From: Nemophila menziesii
Taxonomy: Eukaryota > Streptophyta > Magnoliopsida > Boraginales > Hydrophyllaceae
Direction: 5' to 3'
NCBI GenBank assembly: GCA_029959085.1
Contig: JARWIR010000002.1
Location: 63,108,154-63,172,153 of the forward strand
DNA: 64,000 nucleotides
The position numbers and the translations under genes are program-made. The notes beneath the pieces were generated by a model. It had not been told where the DNA came from. It saw nothing but the letters and a program-made list of their open reading frames with translations, and searched no databases. Position 1 is the first letter of the stretch, and each line of letters begins with the position of its first letter. Below are positions 12,913 through 24,129 of this stretch, piece by piece.

Positions 12913-13227
12913 TTAATTAACATGGTTCATTTTTGAATTTTGATTTTTTTTTTCATCCATCTCCAGACTTTGGTAGCTAGTCGCTTGCGTTGTCAAACGA
13001 ACAACTCTAAATATTGAGATATGCAGCATGGCCCAAAGAACGACCCAAATTTCTCCTTGTGTAATGTTAACCTTACCCCTTTTTGTTATTTTATGTCTAA
13101 CCTCCCCCTTATCGTTGATAACAATTGAAGTCGTACTATCTTTCCTATTAGCCACAATAGGGTTCTCTTCAGATATTGATTCGTCCTCTCCAAATAATGA
13201 TTTCATTAGAATTTTTTTGTTATTCAT
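12913..13227 (-). pseudogene. Unrecognised coding-like frame shared by both copies
   Basis: A minus-strand open frame of 104 codons containing GEDESISEENPIVANRK, TSIVINDKGEV and HKITKRGKVN. The equivalent position in copy 2 (46555-46806) has the same frame with substitutions such as GEDDSLCEENPIMANRK, and with TSIVINDKGEV and HKITKRGKVN retained. The peptide is hydrophilic and charged, with no signal peptide, membrane segment or motif I know. Downstream of the shared part the two copies diverge. It may be an exon of a decayed gene or transposon protein. Preservation of the frame across two diverged copies is the only argument for coding; no function can be assigned. Confidence 0.35.
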
Positions 13228-13289
13228 TTCTCAAACGTATATCATGTTAATCAAGTTAATGTAATTGAAGTCGTACTAGCTTTAGAAAT

Positions 13290-14040
13290 GTAACAATCTA
13301 CCAATCCTTTTAAGATGTATAATAAACATCAAGTTAAATATACACGTTAAAATCATAGGTAGATTCAACATATATCTACAAAATTGACCAAATAAGTGAA
13401 CAATATACCATTGGTGGAGTGTTAGAGGGTAGAGTTGGATGTTGAGCACAGTTATTTAGAAGGGGGTATCATTAAATTCCAACTCATTATTTTCCAAACC
13501 CTGACAGTATAATAGTGGTCTAGATATAAAATTATCAACATGTACCTTTAATTCATAGTTAAAACAACAGGACTGAAGCAGTGTCGATAATTATACACAT
13601 AATCGATTAAGGGATTAAATAATATATCGTTGGTGTCGTGTTTGGGAGGAATCTGGATTGTTGAGTGAGGGTATTTGGAAGAGGGGAAACATCCAATTCC
13701 ATCTCATGATTTTCAATCGCTTGGCGTAATAATATAGCTCTAGATATAAACTATCATCATGCAGCTATTATTTGAAGTTATTAGTAAATGTTAAATTATA
13801 CTGTGTCAACAAATGGATGAAATTGGAGTAAGTATACCATTGGCAACCTGTTTGAGAGGATATGAGAAAAATGAAATCCCCTTTCTTGATTCTCTAGGCT
13901 CTATTGGGATAATAGAGATATAGATATAAAATTATCAGCATGTAACTTTAAATTTTAGTTAGACATACATGTTAGTATCATTTGTAGATTCAATACATCT
14001 TTAGGTAACGAACTAAAGAATTAGATATTAAAATAAACTT
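13290..14040. repeat. Diverged tandem array, about 215 bp period (copy 1)
   Basis: Three units begin near 13407, 13623 and 13835, each opening with a variant of ATACCATTGG and containing TCTAGATATAAAATTATCA near the middle. A half-unit precedes them at about 13290-13405. Units are strongly diverged, so the array is old. The same array occurs in copy 2 at about 46850-47510, where the middle unit is shortened. Confidence 0.7.
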
Positions 14041-14267
14041 TACGGATCTTTACGGACCTGGAGTGCCTTTTTTGCAAAATACAGGACCCTATATTGAAAT
14101 TAACTACAAGTTTAGTATATATATATTTAAAATTGTACTATATGTACCTATATATCATTTAGTTTTTTCATATGGTAAGGAACTTATGTGTTATTTTTCA
14201 CAAACTATAGGGTCCGTTGATGCAATTAGCTTAACATATATATGTTTTGCCATGGCTTGAAATCATG

Positions 14268-14830
14268 GGTTATGGTTCATCTCTTTTCAAAAGATCCCTT
14301 ATTTACTCTATTTTATCATATGCTTTAGTCATTTCATTATTAATTTTTAATATCATATATATAGTGTTTCAAATTAGTTCTATATACCTTGATTTTCAAA
14401 GAGTAGCAAATATTCCCCTATGTAGGGGTAGATTCGAAAGATTAAAGCTTAATACACATATAAAAACAGGGGGGCCAATAGTGCAATTTACACTAATAAA
14501 GACAATCTTACAGGTTTTGTGTAAAGGTAAATTCTAAATATTAATGCCTAGTACACCTATAAAAATAAAGGGACCAATGGTGCAATTTACACTATCAGTA
14601 CAATCTTATGGGTTTGGTTCACCTCTTTACAAAAGATCCCTTCTTTACTATATTTTATCATATGTGTTAGTTATTTTATTATTAATTTTCAATATCATAT
14701 AACGTGATTCAAATTAGTTTTATATACCTTGTTTTTCAAAGAGTAGCAAATATTCAACTGTGTATGGCTAGATTCAAAACATTAAAGCTTAATACACCTA
14801 TGAAATCAGAGTGACCAATGGTGCAAAAAC
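14268..14830. repeat. Two-unit direct repeat, about 340 bp period (copy 1)
   Basis: The segment starting near 14277 (CTCTTTTCAAAAGATCCC) recurs near 14617 (CTCTTTACAAAAGATCCC), and both continue in parallel through AAAGAGTAGCAAATATTC and CTTAATACACCTATGAAA-like sequence. Copy 2 has the same pair near 47800 and 48140, so this duplication predates the large one. Short open frames across it are not conserved between units and look incidental. Confidence 0.7.
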
Positions 14831-15855
14831 AAGATAATATGCAAAAAAATAATACACACATATAAAACACATAGATATATAGAAATTAAGAAGATAATAT
14901 GCAAAAAAATATGCATCTGCTTAAAAGTCCTCCTATGGGTGATGACTAAATCTCAAAGACTTGTGAAAAATTTGTCTAGCACCACGAAACAAATACACAA
15001 TATATTAGAATAGATGATGGTTTTGGCATAAGGCGTATATAAATGTTATACCTGAAGGTTGTGAAACGTGGTGAAACGATAAAAGAACTATTTTATGATA
15101 TATATAACTGAGGCAAAATAATATGGAGGGAATTTCTTTTTTCATTTGTATTTGGAGTAAACAAATGTAGAGTTAAAGAAATTTGAATTAGTTACTTAAG
15201 AGATAATCGGTAATAAAATATTAGATAAAGTAGTTTATATTTAAACTAATATAAACATGTATGATTTTTGTTAAAGATAAAGATAAAAGATAAACTCAAG
15301 AGATATTGTAGAAGATAGTCATTGGAGATAAATATTAAATAGTGTAGACTATATTTAAACTAAAAGTTAGATAGCTCTTCACTCACGAAAATTAGTCGTC
15401 AATTATTTATATCTTTACCATTCATAGTTTTTATTAACGATGTTTTCTAATGTTTTGGCCTTATAGCTCTACTTTGAAATAACATATATAGGGAGTATAA
15501 GATATATTTTTTGAACAATTTGTAGCGTTGACTATTCAAATCCCTGTTAAAGAGTATAATATGTATGAATAAACATGATAAATTAAAATGTGAAATATCG
15601 TTATTACTTTAGAATATCAGTATATCACTTCAGAATTGTACTACTATATTTTTCTATGATGCTCTCATCTTCTCATGCATGCAAGTAAATGTTAAGGGGA
15701 TCAAATCCTCGATTCTCTATTTAACCTATCCAAGATCATTATTTTAGTTTTTTAGTCAAATAATATAATCATTAAAAACTTTCGAAAAAGACCAAGATTA
15801 CAATAAAATCAACCTATGTCGTGAGCTCATAGTCCACATAACCCCAATAAAAACA

Positions 15856-16848
15856 CTAAAAAGGGTTTTTTTGGCAATTCAATCCTCATTCCTATTCTTA
15901 TAAGTGTAGGACTAAAGAATAATTTTTTTTAATGAATTAATAACTGCAGATCTTTTAAGTGTTATTCTCTAAAAATATTTTTAATATAAAATATTACTTA
16001 CAAAGTCAATATATACATTATTCATAAATAAAAATTACTTACAAAATTTTTTTATGTAAAAAAAACTACTAGTCCTTTACGGATAAAATTATATTGTAAA
16101 TTACTCGAACCTTATTGATCATAAAACACAATTACATAACTGCATTATCAATCTAAACAAAGGAAAATTTGAAAAAAAATAACTAGAAGAGGCGACAACT
16201 TATACAGATGTGACCTCACTATCAATCCGACATTAAATATCGCCCATGTTTGTTGGTGTAAAATATTAATTTAACTAATCATCGTCTTCTTTTTATTTAA
16301 TACAATAGCAAGTAGAGTGCCATGAAAAAATTGAATTCCTTGTAACTGTAAATGCAAAAAAAATAAAAACTAAAAAACAGAATCACTAGTAGTGCAATTA
16401 CTTCTTTCACAATCTCCAATAACAATAATATATAGGTTAGTAGTAAGAATGAATATGCACAATCTATGGTTGGAGACCAAGTCTATCTTGTATTACCTCT
16501 TTTATTGTTTGATCCCAAAGTTTAAAATAAAACGATTCCCTGTGAATTAGAAATTTAGAATATGTATAATTAAAAAAAAATTAATTATAATAATTAAAGG
16601 TAAAATGGATAAGTTAAGGCTATTGCTATAATTGATGCATCTTGTCCAATAGTCAAAGACCATCTAAGCATTTTCCAGAAGTTGGTTTTATTCCAACTTG
16701 TTGTTAAAGGTGTTTATTAGTTCCTCTATTGATTAGCTTCGTACTATCACAGAAACCTTCTCCATTGATGAAACTACAGCATTTAGATCTTTCATGAGTT
16801 TCATTCATTAAATGATAATGCAAGCATTCTTGTCTGATATATAACTAA
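15856..16848. other. Copy-1-only spacer, nothing recognised
   Basis: The first part of the 6.4 kb present only in copy 1 (15856-22254). It is AT-rich with long A and T runs. The stretch 16440-16840 is slightly less AT-rich, but I could not find a sustained frame on either strand. Confidence 0.35.
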
Positions 16849-17927
16849 TATGAAGAGAATTAAAGATTCTTATTAGAGAAACAAATATAGTCGTGTTCAA
16901 AGAGAGTAAGATAATTTGCAATGATTCCAACACACCATGGATTTTAGTATTTTGAATCATATGTATAAATATTACCAATTACTATAAAATTCATCTAAAT
17001 CTAAATCTAACCATGTTATTCCAAATATAGCAAATTTACCTTTTAAATCTCTAAATGAATGGGTGGGAATTCAAATAAAGGTGAATAATTAATGGGGAAA
17101 AATAAATAAGTGTTTTCACTTAACATCTACCCCATAATCCTCATGACACTTATTGTTAGAGATTGTCTCTTAAGTAAGCATTACAATTAGATAAAATATA
17201 AGTATCTTAATATCTCATCACTAATAAATTTTTTATCAATTTATTGAAGCAACTAATTATTGTTATGATAAATTTATTTATCTTTTTCAAGGACATAACT
17301 TGAATACAACAATTCAAACATTTGTTAACACTTGATATTTGAGTATGAAAATTTCCAAACCAGTTAATAAAGGTTTATTTTGAGGTGTTCCTTTATTAAC
17401 ACAGCAAAAAATGACAGCAGAAAATTACTAAAAAAAATTTAAAAAAATCCAAAGTTTAAAGTTAATAAAGGTTTATTTTGAAGTCTTCCTTTGTGGTTAA
17501 TTAGCTCCACTACTATGTTATTTTTATGGTAATAGTTGTGTATAGGCATGCAGCGTTTCAAAAGACTATCTCCAATAGTTGCGCCAAATGAATATTTACT
17601 ACAAATTAAACAATTCACGAAATAGTATAAGAACAAATTGCTCACTGGTAAAAAATTATTCAAAAAATATATAACCAATATATAAAGATAAAATAGTCTA
17701 TTAAACAATTCAAAAAATGCATCACATTACAATTTACAAATAACACTGAAAAATTGTAAAAGTGATGAGATTAAGTTAAAATTAAATAAATATTTTTGAG
17801 TTTCAATGGTAAAAATTAATTTTTTTACCTTAATTTGGGAGCTAATAAATTGAAATTATAAATTGATTCTTACTTTTCTCTCCCATCACAACATGTCCTA
17901 TATACATAGAAAAACTAGCAATATGAC
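16849..17927. repeat. Repeat block X, copy X1
   Basis: Begins TATGAAGAGAATTAAAG and ends AAACTAGCAATATGAC; nearly identical to X2 (20687-21738) in the same orientation. X1 and X2 bracket Y2 and a truncated LTR. They lack TG...CA ends, a PBS or a polypurine tract at their inner edges, so they are not LTRs. A minus-strand open frame in both (containing FGATIGDSLLK and CMPIHNYYHKN) is conserved only because the copies are nearly identical; it matches no family I recognise. Confidence 0.85.
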
Positions 17928-17950
17928 TAAGCATATTTTGAGTGAGGGTA

Positions 17951-19359
17951 TAACATAATAAATAACTGAAAATTTATTTTACAATTTTTCTCAAACCAAT
18001 GGAAGTCTTTAACTATAGGGGATAATTAAAATAACCTAAGCATATTTTTTCTTAAGGCATAATTTAGGTTTTACCTCATGACATGTTTTTTTTTTAAATT
18101 ATCCTAAGTTATTATAAGGTTTTTCTTTACTATTATTTAAGAAGGTCAAAAACATTATAAGCAGATGGGCTTAACTTTATAAGTTCTCTTTGTGGAATCT
18201 AACAATGTATTATAGTTAGTTATTTTCCTAGAATCTTTTTTAGAATTGCATGATCATTACGTACTAATTCTAATTTAAGAAATATTATATTGTAAATATA
18301 CTTAAACATCGTAAATCAAATTTAATTTATTCTGATTTTGGATGCAACAAAATTAGCAAATTTGAAATGAAAAACTATCAATTAAATTTAAGAATAAATA
18401 TAAACTACTAGAACTAAAAATGAAAACCTTACTACAAAAACAAAACATAGAAAAACTAAATAACTTCCTAAGATGGTCTCTGGTCTCTTGCCGTAATGCC
18501 AAATTAATAGTTCATAGCAAGCTCTATTTCTTTTGAAATAAATGTCAATGGAGATTTATTACTTGAAACTTATAAATTTATATTTATTTTTATTTTTACC
18601 ACTTGCATGTTGCTAAGGGTTGATCCATAAAATATTGGGGTACCATTAAATTATGTGTGTTCTGTTACTATATTAGTCTAGGGGATTTTGATTAATGTGT
18701 GAGGTTACTTAGAGAGTACTTTCTTATTGGTCAGTGCAAAGGGAGAAAATTATTGACTATGTAATACCTAAAAATTAATATAGAAAGAAAATATTATATT
18801 ACTTATATGTGTGTATATAATGGATCATTCCCACCTAAGGGATGGTATACATATGGTACTCGTTAATCATTATTCTGCTCAAAAGTTTCTGTTTAAATTA
18901 TCTCATGTGTGTTTAATCAAAAAATTTGTAGAAGTTTAGAGACTTGATCATTTCATATAGATCCATGGTATAATGTGTAGATCCTTAAACTCATCTAAAC
19001 CCTATGAAACAAACGTTAAATTATCTAATTAATTTTACTATGATATTTTTCTTTATACGATTTTCTAATTTTAGGTTCGTAAGAAGATGTGTATGAAATA
19101 ATGTGATGAATTGAAGAGAGATAATTTAAATAATCTAAATTTTCAATTAATTATTTTAAAGGTCTTAAAATTATCCTAAATTGTCAACATAAATAGTGAA
19201 CTCTTTTTGTTCATCCTAGTGATGGAAGTAAAAAACTATGAAAGGTAATTTTCTAGTTTGTTTTTACATTCTATTTTCCCTTTAAATAACAAAAGAGAAA
19301 AAGATTGACTAATGGATAATTAGAAGTTAATTAATATATTTCAAAAATATTGAACTAAT
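17951..19359. repeat. Repeat block Y, copy Y2
   Basis: Nearly identical to Y1 (8131-9539), including shared indels that distinguish both from Y3. It starts after about 23 bp of filler following X1. It ends at ACTAATT, where a truncated LTR of family A takes over with a shared AATT at the joint. Confidence 0.85.
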
Positions 19360-20682
19360 TGTTTATTTAGTGTGAAGCTTTAAAGATAATTATGGAGATT
19401 AATTAGAGTCCAAGTCAAAGACTACAACTTATGGAAAGAGATTTGCATGGAAATTGGAGATAAGGAAACAATTGCTAAAAAGATGGAAAAGGAAAGCTGC
19501 CTAAATTAGGGATTCTGCACACACGTCTAAAGATTGGTGTTTTTACCTAAGAAATGGGCCGAATTTGGTAATTTCCCTTTACCGGGTCAAGATAATTCTG
19601 TTGCGATTCTTTTGGTATCTTATGGAGCAAAATCCGACCAATAACGAAGAAGATACACTCAAAACAACGCAGCAGTGTTTTCCTTACGAATTTGAGTTGG
19701 ACTAGGAGTCCATTACTTGAAGTTATCTCCAAGAAATGATTTAGGTCAACCTCTACACTATAAATACAGCCTCTTAACAGTCTTAAATAATCCTTGGTGA
19801 AACCTTAAACCAATAGGAAGCTTAGAACACAAGAGAGAAGTCTGGAAGGAGCTGTTTATCAACAATGTCTTCTTCTACCTTTAATTTTGTAATTTCTTTC
19901 TTTTCTTTCATGAACTAAAATTCTTTAGCTTGAGTTTTAGCATTAATATATGAACCCTAGTTTTGATTGACATCTATCTAATTTGGGAATTTAATGTTTT
20001 AAATAGAATTATAGTTTTTATTCACTGTTTATGTGTTTAGATTTATATTCTGTGTTCTTGTGGACTGCAGCCATTAGAATTACCATCTAGTAATTAGGAT
20101 ACCATTGACAACGGTGTTTAATTGCATGTTTAGCACATAACGTTTAGTTTTAGGTTTGATCTGACAACCCAACCTAGCTAGATAATCACTATGGTTTAGT
20201 CTTTGTGACTATTTACCAATTACAGGAAAAGTTTGCTTAGGAAGCCTTATTGACACAGGTAAATCCTATTTAAAACTACCGATAGCATATTGGGACCGAT
20301 TAGGGAAATACTACATAATTCACCCTTACATTTTTAGAACGGCAAAACTAGTGGGGATTACATGCTAATAACTTAAGCTATATTCTCATCTTACTTCTCT
20401 TTCATATTTATTTTTCTGTCTTTAATTTCTTAGTTTTAATTTAGTTAATTAGAAAATCAAACAAAAATCTATTTATCTTTACTTTTATTTGCGTTTAGTT
20501 GTTCTAACTTTAATTATTTACACTAGATATTTGCATAAGATTTCTCCAACCTCTGTAGTCTCTGCGAAACGAATCTTTATCTAAAACTTGCATACGATCT
20601 GTATACTTGCAGAACCGTGTAGTTCTAGGGTGTTTTTTGCACTTTATTTATATCTTATTTTATCACACCCTAGGCCCCACCA
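19357..20682 (+). mobile_element. Truncated solo LTR, element A family
   Basis: Reverse-complement match to LTR A from about its position 2064 down to 712. It ends CCTAGGCCCCACCA, equivalent to the 3' LTR terminus. The first 150 or so bases, including the TG start, are missing and no PBS or internal region follows. Internal landmarks match: the GGAGATTAATTAGAGTCC block, a TATA-like CTATAAATA near 19758-19766, and the final TTTTATCACACC. It is therefore not a normal solo LTR made by LTR-LTR recombination, but a fragment joined to other copied blocks. Confidence 0.85.
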
Positions 20683-20686
20683 CTAT

Positions 20687-21738
20687 TATGAAGAGAATTA
20701 AAGATTCTTATTAGAGAAACAAATATAGTCGTGTTCAAAGAGAGTAAGATACTTTGCAATGATTCCAACACACCATGGATTTGAGTGTTTTGAATCACAT
20801 GTATAAATATTACCAATTACTATAAAATTCATCTAAATCTAAATCTAATCATGTTATTCCAAATATAGCAAATTTACCTTTTAAATCTCTAAATAAATGG
20901 GAAAGGTGAATAATTAATGGGGGAAAATAAATAAGTGTTTTCACTTAACATCTACCTCATAATCCTCATGGCACTTATTGTTGGAGATTGTCACTTAAGT
21001 AAGCATTACAATTAGATAAAATATAAGTATCTTAATATCTCATCACTAATAAATGTTTTATCAATTTATTGAAGCAAGTAATTATTGTTATGATAAATTC
21101 ATTTATCTTTTTCAAGGACATAACTCGAATACAACAATTCAAACATTTGTTAACACTTGATATTGGAGTATGAAAATTTCCCTTACAGTTAATAAAGGTT
21201 TATTTTGAGGTGTTCCTTTATTAACACAGCAGAAAATTACTAAAAAAAATTTAAAAAATTCAAAATTTAAAGTTAATAAAGGTTTATTTTGAAGTCTTCC
21301 TTTGTGGTTAATTAGCTCCACTACTATGTGATTTTTATGGTAATAGTTGTGTATAGGCATGCAGCTTTTCAAAAGACTATCTCCAATAGTTGCGCCAAAT
21401 GAATATTTACTACAAATTAAACAATTCACGAAATAGTATAAGAACAAATTGCTCACTGGTAAAAAATTATTCAAAAAATATATAACCTATATATAAAGAT
21501 AAAATAGTCTATTAAACAATTCAAAAAATGCATCACATTACAATTTACAAATAACACTGAAAAATTGTAAAAGTGATGAGATTAAGTTAAAATTAAATAA
21601 ATATTTTTGAGTTTCAATGGTAAAAATTAATTTTTTTACCTTAATTTGGGAGCTAATAAATTGAAATTATAGATTTATTCTTACTTTTCTCTCCCATCAC
21701 AACATGTCCTATATACATAGAAAAACTAGCAATATGAC
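20687..21738. repeat. Repeat block X, copy X2
   Basis: Second copy of X1 (16849-17927), starting four bases after the LTR fragment. Small differences include a shorter segment near 21230 where X1 has an extra AAAATGACAGC-like stretch. After 21738 the sequence becomes unrelated to what follows X1. Confidence 0.85.
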
Positions 21739-22254
21739 CATCTTTAACAATCATTACAAATCACGGGACCTGCAAAATTCAGAACACATTCCCTCCCCAT
21801 ATATTCTATATATGCTATTCTCAGTGCATCACTTCTTATACAGTAAAAGTCATACAATAGTAAAAAAGGCTTAAATAAGATAATTATGAAAAACTGTAAA
21901 AATGATGATAAAATTTTTAAATCATTGTTTAGATTTTCAATGGTATAATTTAATTTTTCACCTTAATTTGGGCAATTGGAATTGATAGGGAAAACCTAGA
22001 GGGGTTCTTTCGCTAAGCTGGGATGATGATGGTAGATAATATTTCCCGGCAGTTTTCTTGCACATGAGAGCGGCTTGCTGGGAAAGGGTGTGTGAATTGA
22101 TTATTTTCTCTTTTTCGTTTCAATAAATGAGTGTCATTGGTAAAAAAATAATCTTTTTTCCTCAATATGGGTTCTTCACCAAGAAGGATGATGGTGGAGA
22201 GTGTCTTTGAGTGACTGAGGCTGTCATATATATATGTATCACCCATATATGGTT
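21739..22254. other. Spacer with a weak partial third X-like piece
   Basis: About 21885-21975 resembles the end of block X (AAAAACTGTAAAAATGATGA, then TTTTCAATGGTA, then CACCTTAATTTGGG) in diverged form. The remainder includes a less AT-rich stretch at 22000-22210 with no recognisable gene. Confidence 0.4.
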
Positions 22255-22794
22255 TTCAATATCTAACTTAACCCTTTTACATATCTTTTTCAATAAAAAA
22301 CAACACACTATTTAAGGTAAGAAATTATACCATAAAACCTTTTATTATGTTAATTATAATTACATTAGATTAGTTATTTAGTAAATTAAAAGCTTTTTCT
22401 ATGAATTTTGCTAAACTTGATAAATTTAATTAAGAATTGAATATATTTTCTTTCATGATGTCCTTAATTATACTTTTATAATTCTTTTAATTAAGAAATT
22501 GAAATTGGTTAATTTATGCATTTAATAGAATCCTCACATATTATACATTCATTTATATTAGAAATTAATGGATTTTATGCATATATCAATAAATGATATT
22601 AGACTTTGATAATACCATTTGTTTCCCACTTTTTTCCTATTTGCTAAAATTTACGACTCTATCCTAATATTCATCCATATTTTATAAATAATCATCAATA
22701 TTTCAAAAGTTTATATAAGTCTTAATATTTATAAAAAAAATATCAATACATACTATTATATAACTATTAAAATGTCATAAACTGATTTATCATG

Positions 22795-23592
22795 CGATCA
22801 CCTGGTACCCTTTTTTGTTGCCACTAATTTAAAAATGATATACATTTTGAACTTAACTTGAACATTTAAAACATGATGTCGTATGGGTAAAATAGTATAT
22901 TGAAATATTTAAACAAAAAAATACTATATATATAAAAATTTGATATAATATTAGACACTCAAAATGCATTATTTGAGATTAGTAATATAATATGCATATC
23001 TTTGTTTTCTTTGAAAAACTTATATAGAGTGCTTGTATATGTATAGTTAATTGACTTATATAAGATATGGTAAAAGATAACTTAAAGTTTAATTTGTTCA
23101 AAACATAATCATTATCTTAGAATGATCAAATCATCATTTCATTTCAATTATATGTGTTAAGACATTAATAATGTTAACATATTTTACTATATTATGTCAC
23201 ACGCACACAATATAGTAAAATATGTTTATAGGAAGAATGACTTACCATACATAATTTAAATGTAATGTTCGTCAATCCTTATCATGCTAAGATAACGATT
23301 ATTTATTGAACAAATAAAAAATTAATTACACTTGTATAATGTTTTTCTATATAAGTCAATTATATACACATATACAAGCACTCTATATAAGTTTTCAAAA
23401 TAAAACAAAAATATGCATAATATATTAATAATATTGAATAATGTATTTTGATTTCCTAATATTATATTAAACTTTTATTTATATAATATCTGTTATTTTG
23501 GTTTAAAATATTTCATGTTTTACATTTTCAAGTTTAGTTCCAAATGTATATGATTTATAAATTAACTTCAACATAATGGGTATCACGTGATT
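22795..23592. repeat. Long imperfect palindrome, copy 1
   Basis: Two arms of roughly 400 bp read as reverse complements. Left-arm landmarks (CTGGTACCC, TATACATTTTGAACTTAAC, ACTTATATAGAGTGCTTG, TTATCTTAGAATGATCAA) recur inverted in the right arm in mirrored order. The centre has a perfect 17 bp stem (23177-23193 with 23209-23225) around a 15-base loop. Related palindromes occur at 49645-50360 (outer left edge lost) and 60040-60860, and a single arm at 58425-58815. It has no coding capacity. It could be a fold-back type non-autonomous element or an inverted duplication; no target-site duplication was identified. Confidence 0.8.
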
Positions 23593-24129
23593 GTATTATA
23601 AAACAAATAGTATTATTTGAAAATAAATAATATATGTAATTAATCAACACACTAGTAATTAAACAGTAAATTATGTTTATAATAAAGCAACACATAATTT
23701 ATTTCATGTATCTTGCTATAATTGCACTTTATATAGTAGTCCTTATAAAAGTTCATCAAAAATAAAATATAAAGGTATAAAAATATAATAGGTATTCCAA
23801 AAAAATATCTATAAGTTACTTAATGTTTAATTATTAAAAATAATACAAAAAAATAATATACAACAATTAAAAAATTAAAAAAATAAAATAATATGAAATA
23901 TATCTATATATGCAATCACTTAATATAATCATATGAATATAAAAAGTACGATTTTCAAAATAAAATTATATCTGAAAAATATTATGAAACCCTAGTGTGT
24001 CTTATTTATAGCAATTTGAACCCATTAAGCAATGATTTAGAACCATTACTATAGTAAGCACATCAAGTTTGAAATCATTGAACATGATTCAAAACCATAC
24101 AAAAGAGACTAACAAGGCTAAAAAATCAT

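Noticed and set aside
14063..14537. Hydrophobic open frames as small membrane proteins
   Set aside because: They lie in a two-unit direct repeat, the frames differ between units and between the two large copies, and the hydrophobicity reflects T-rich DNA.
16849..21738. X1 and X2 as the two LTRs of a retrotransposon
   Set aside because: They lack TG...CA ends, no primer-binding site or polypurine tract lies at the inner edges, and the interior is another repeat block plus a foreign truncated LTR.
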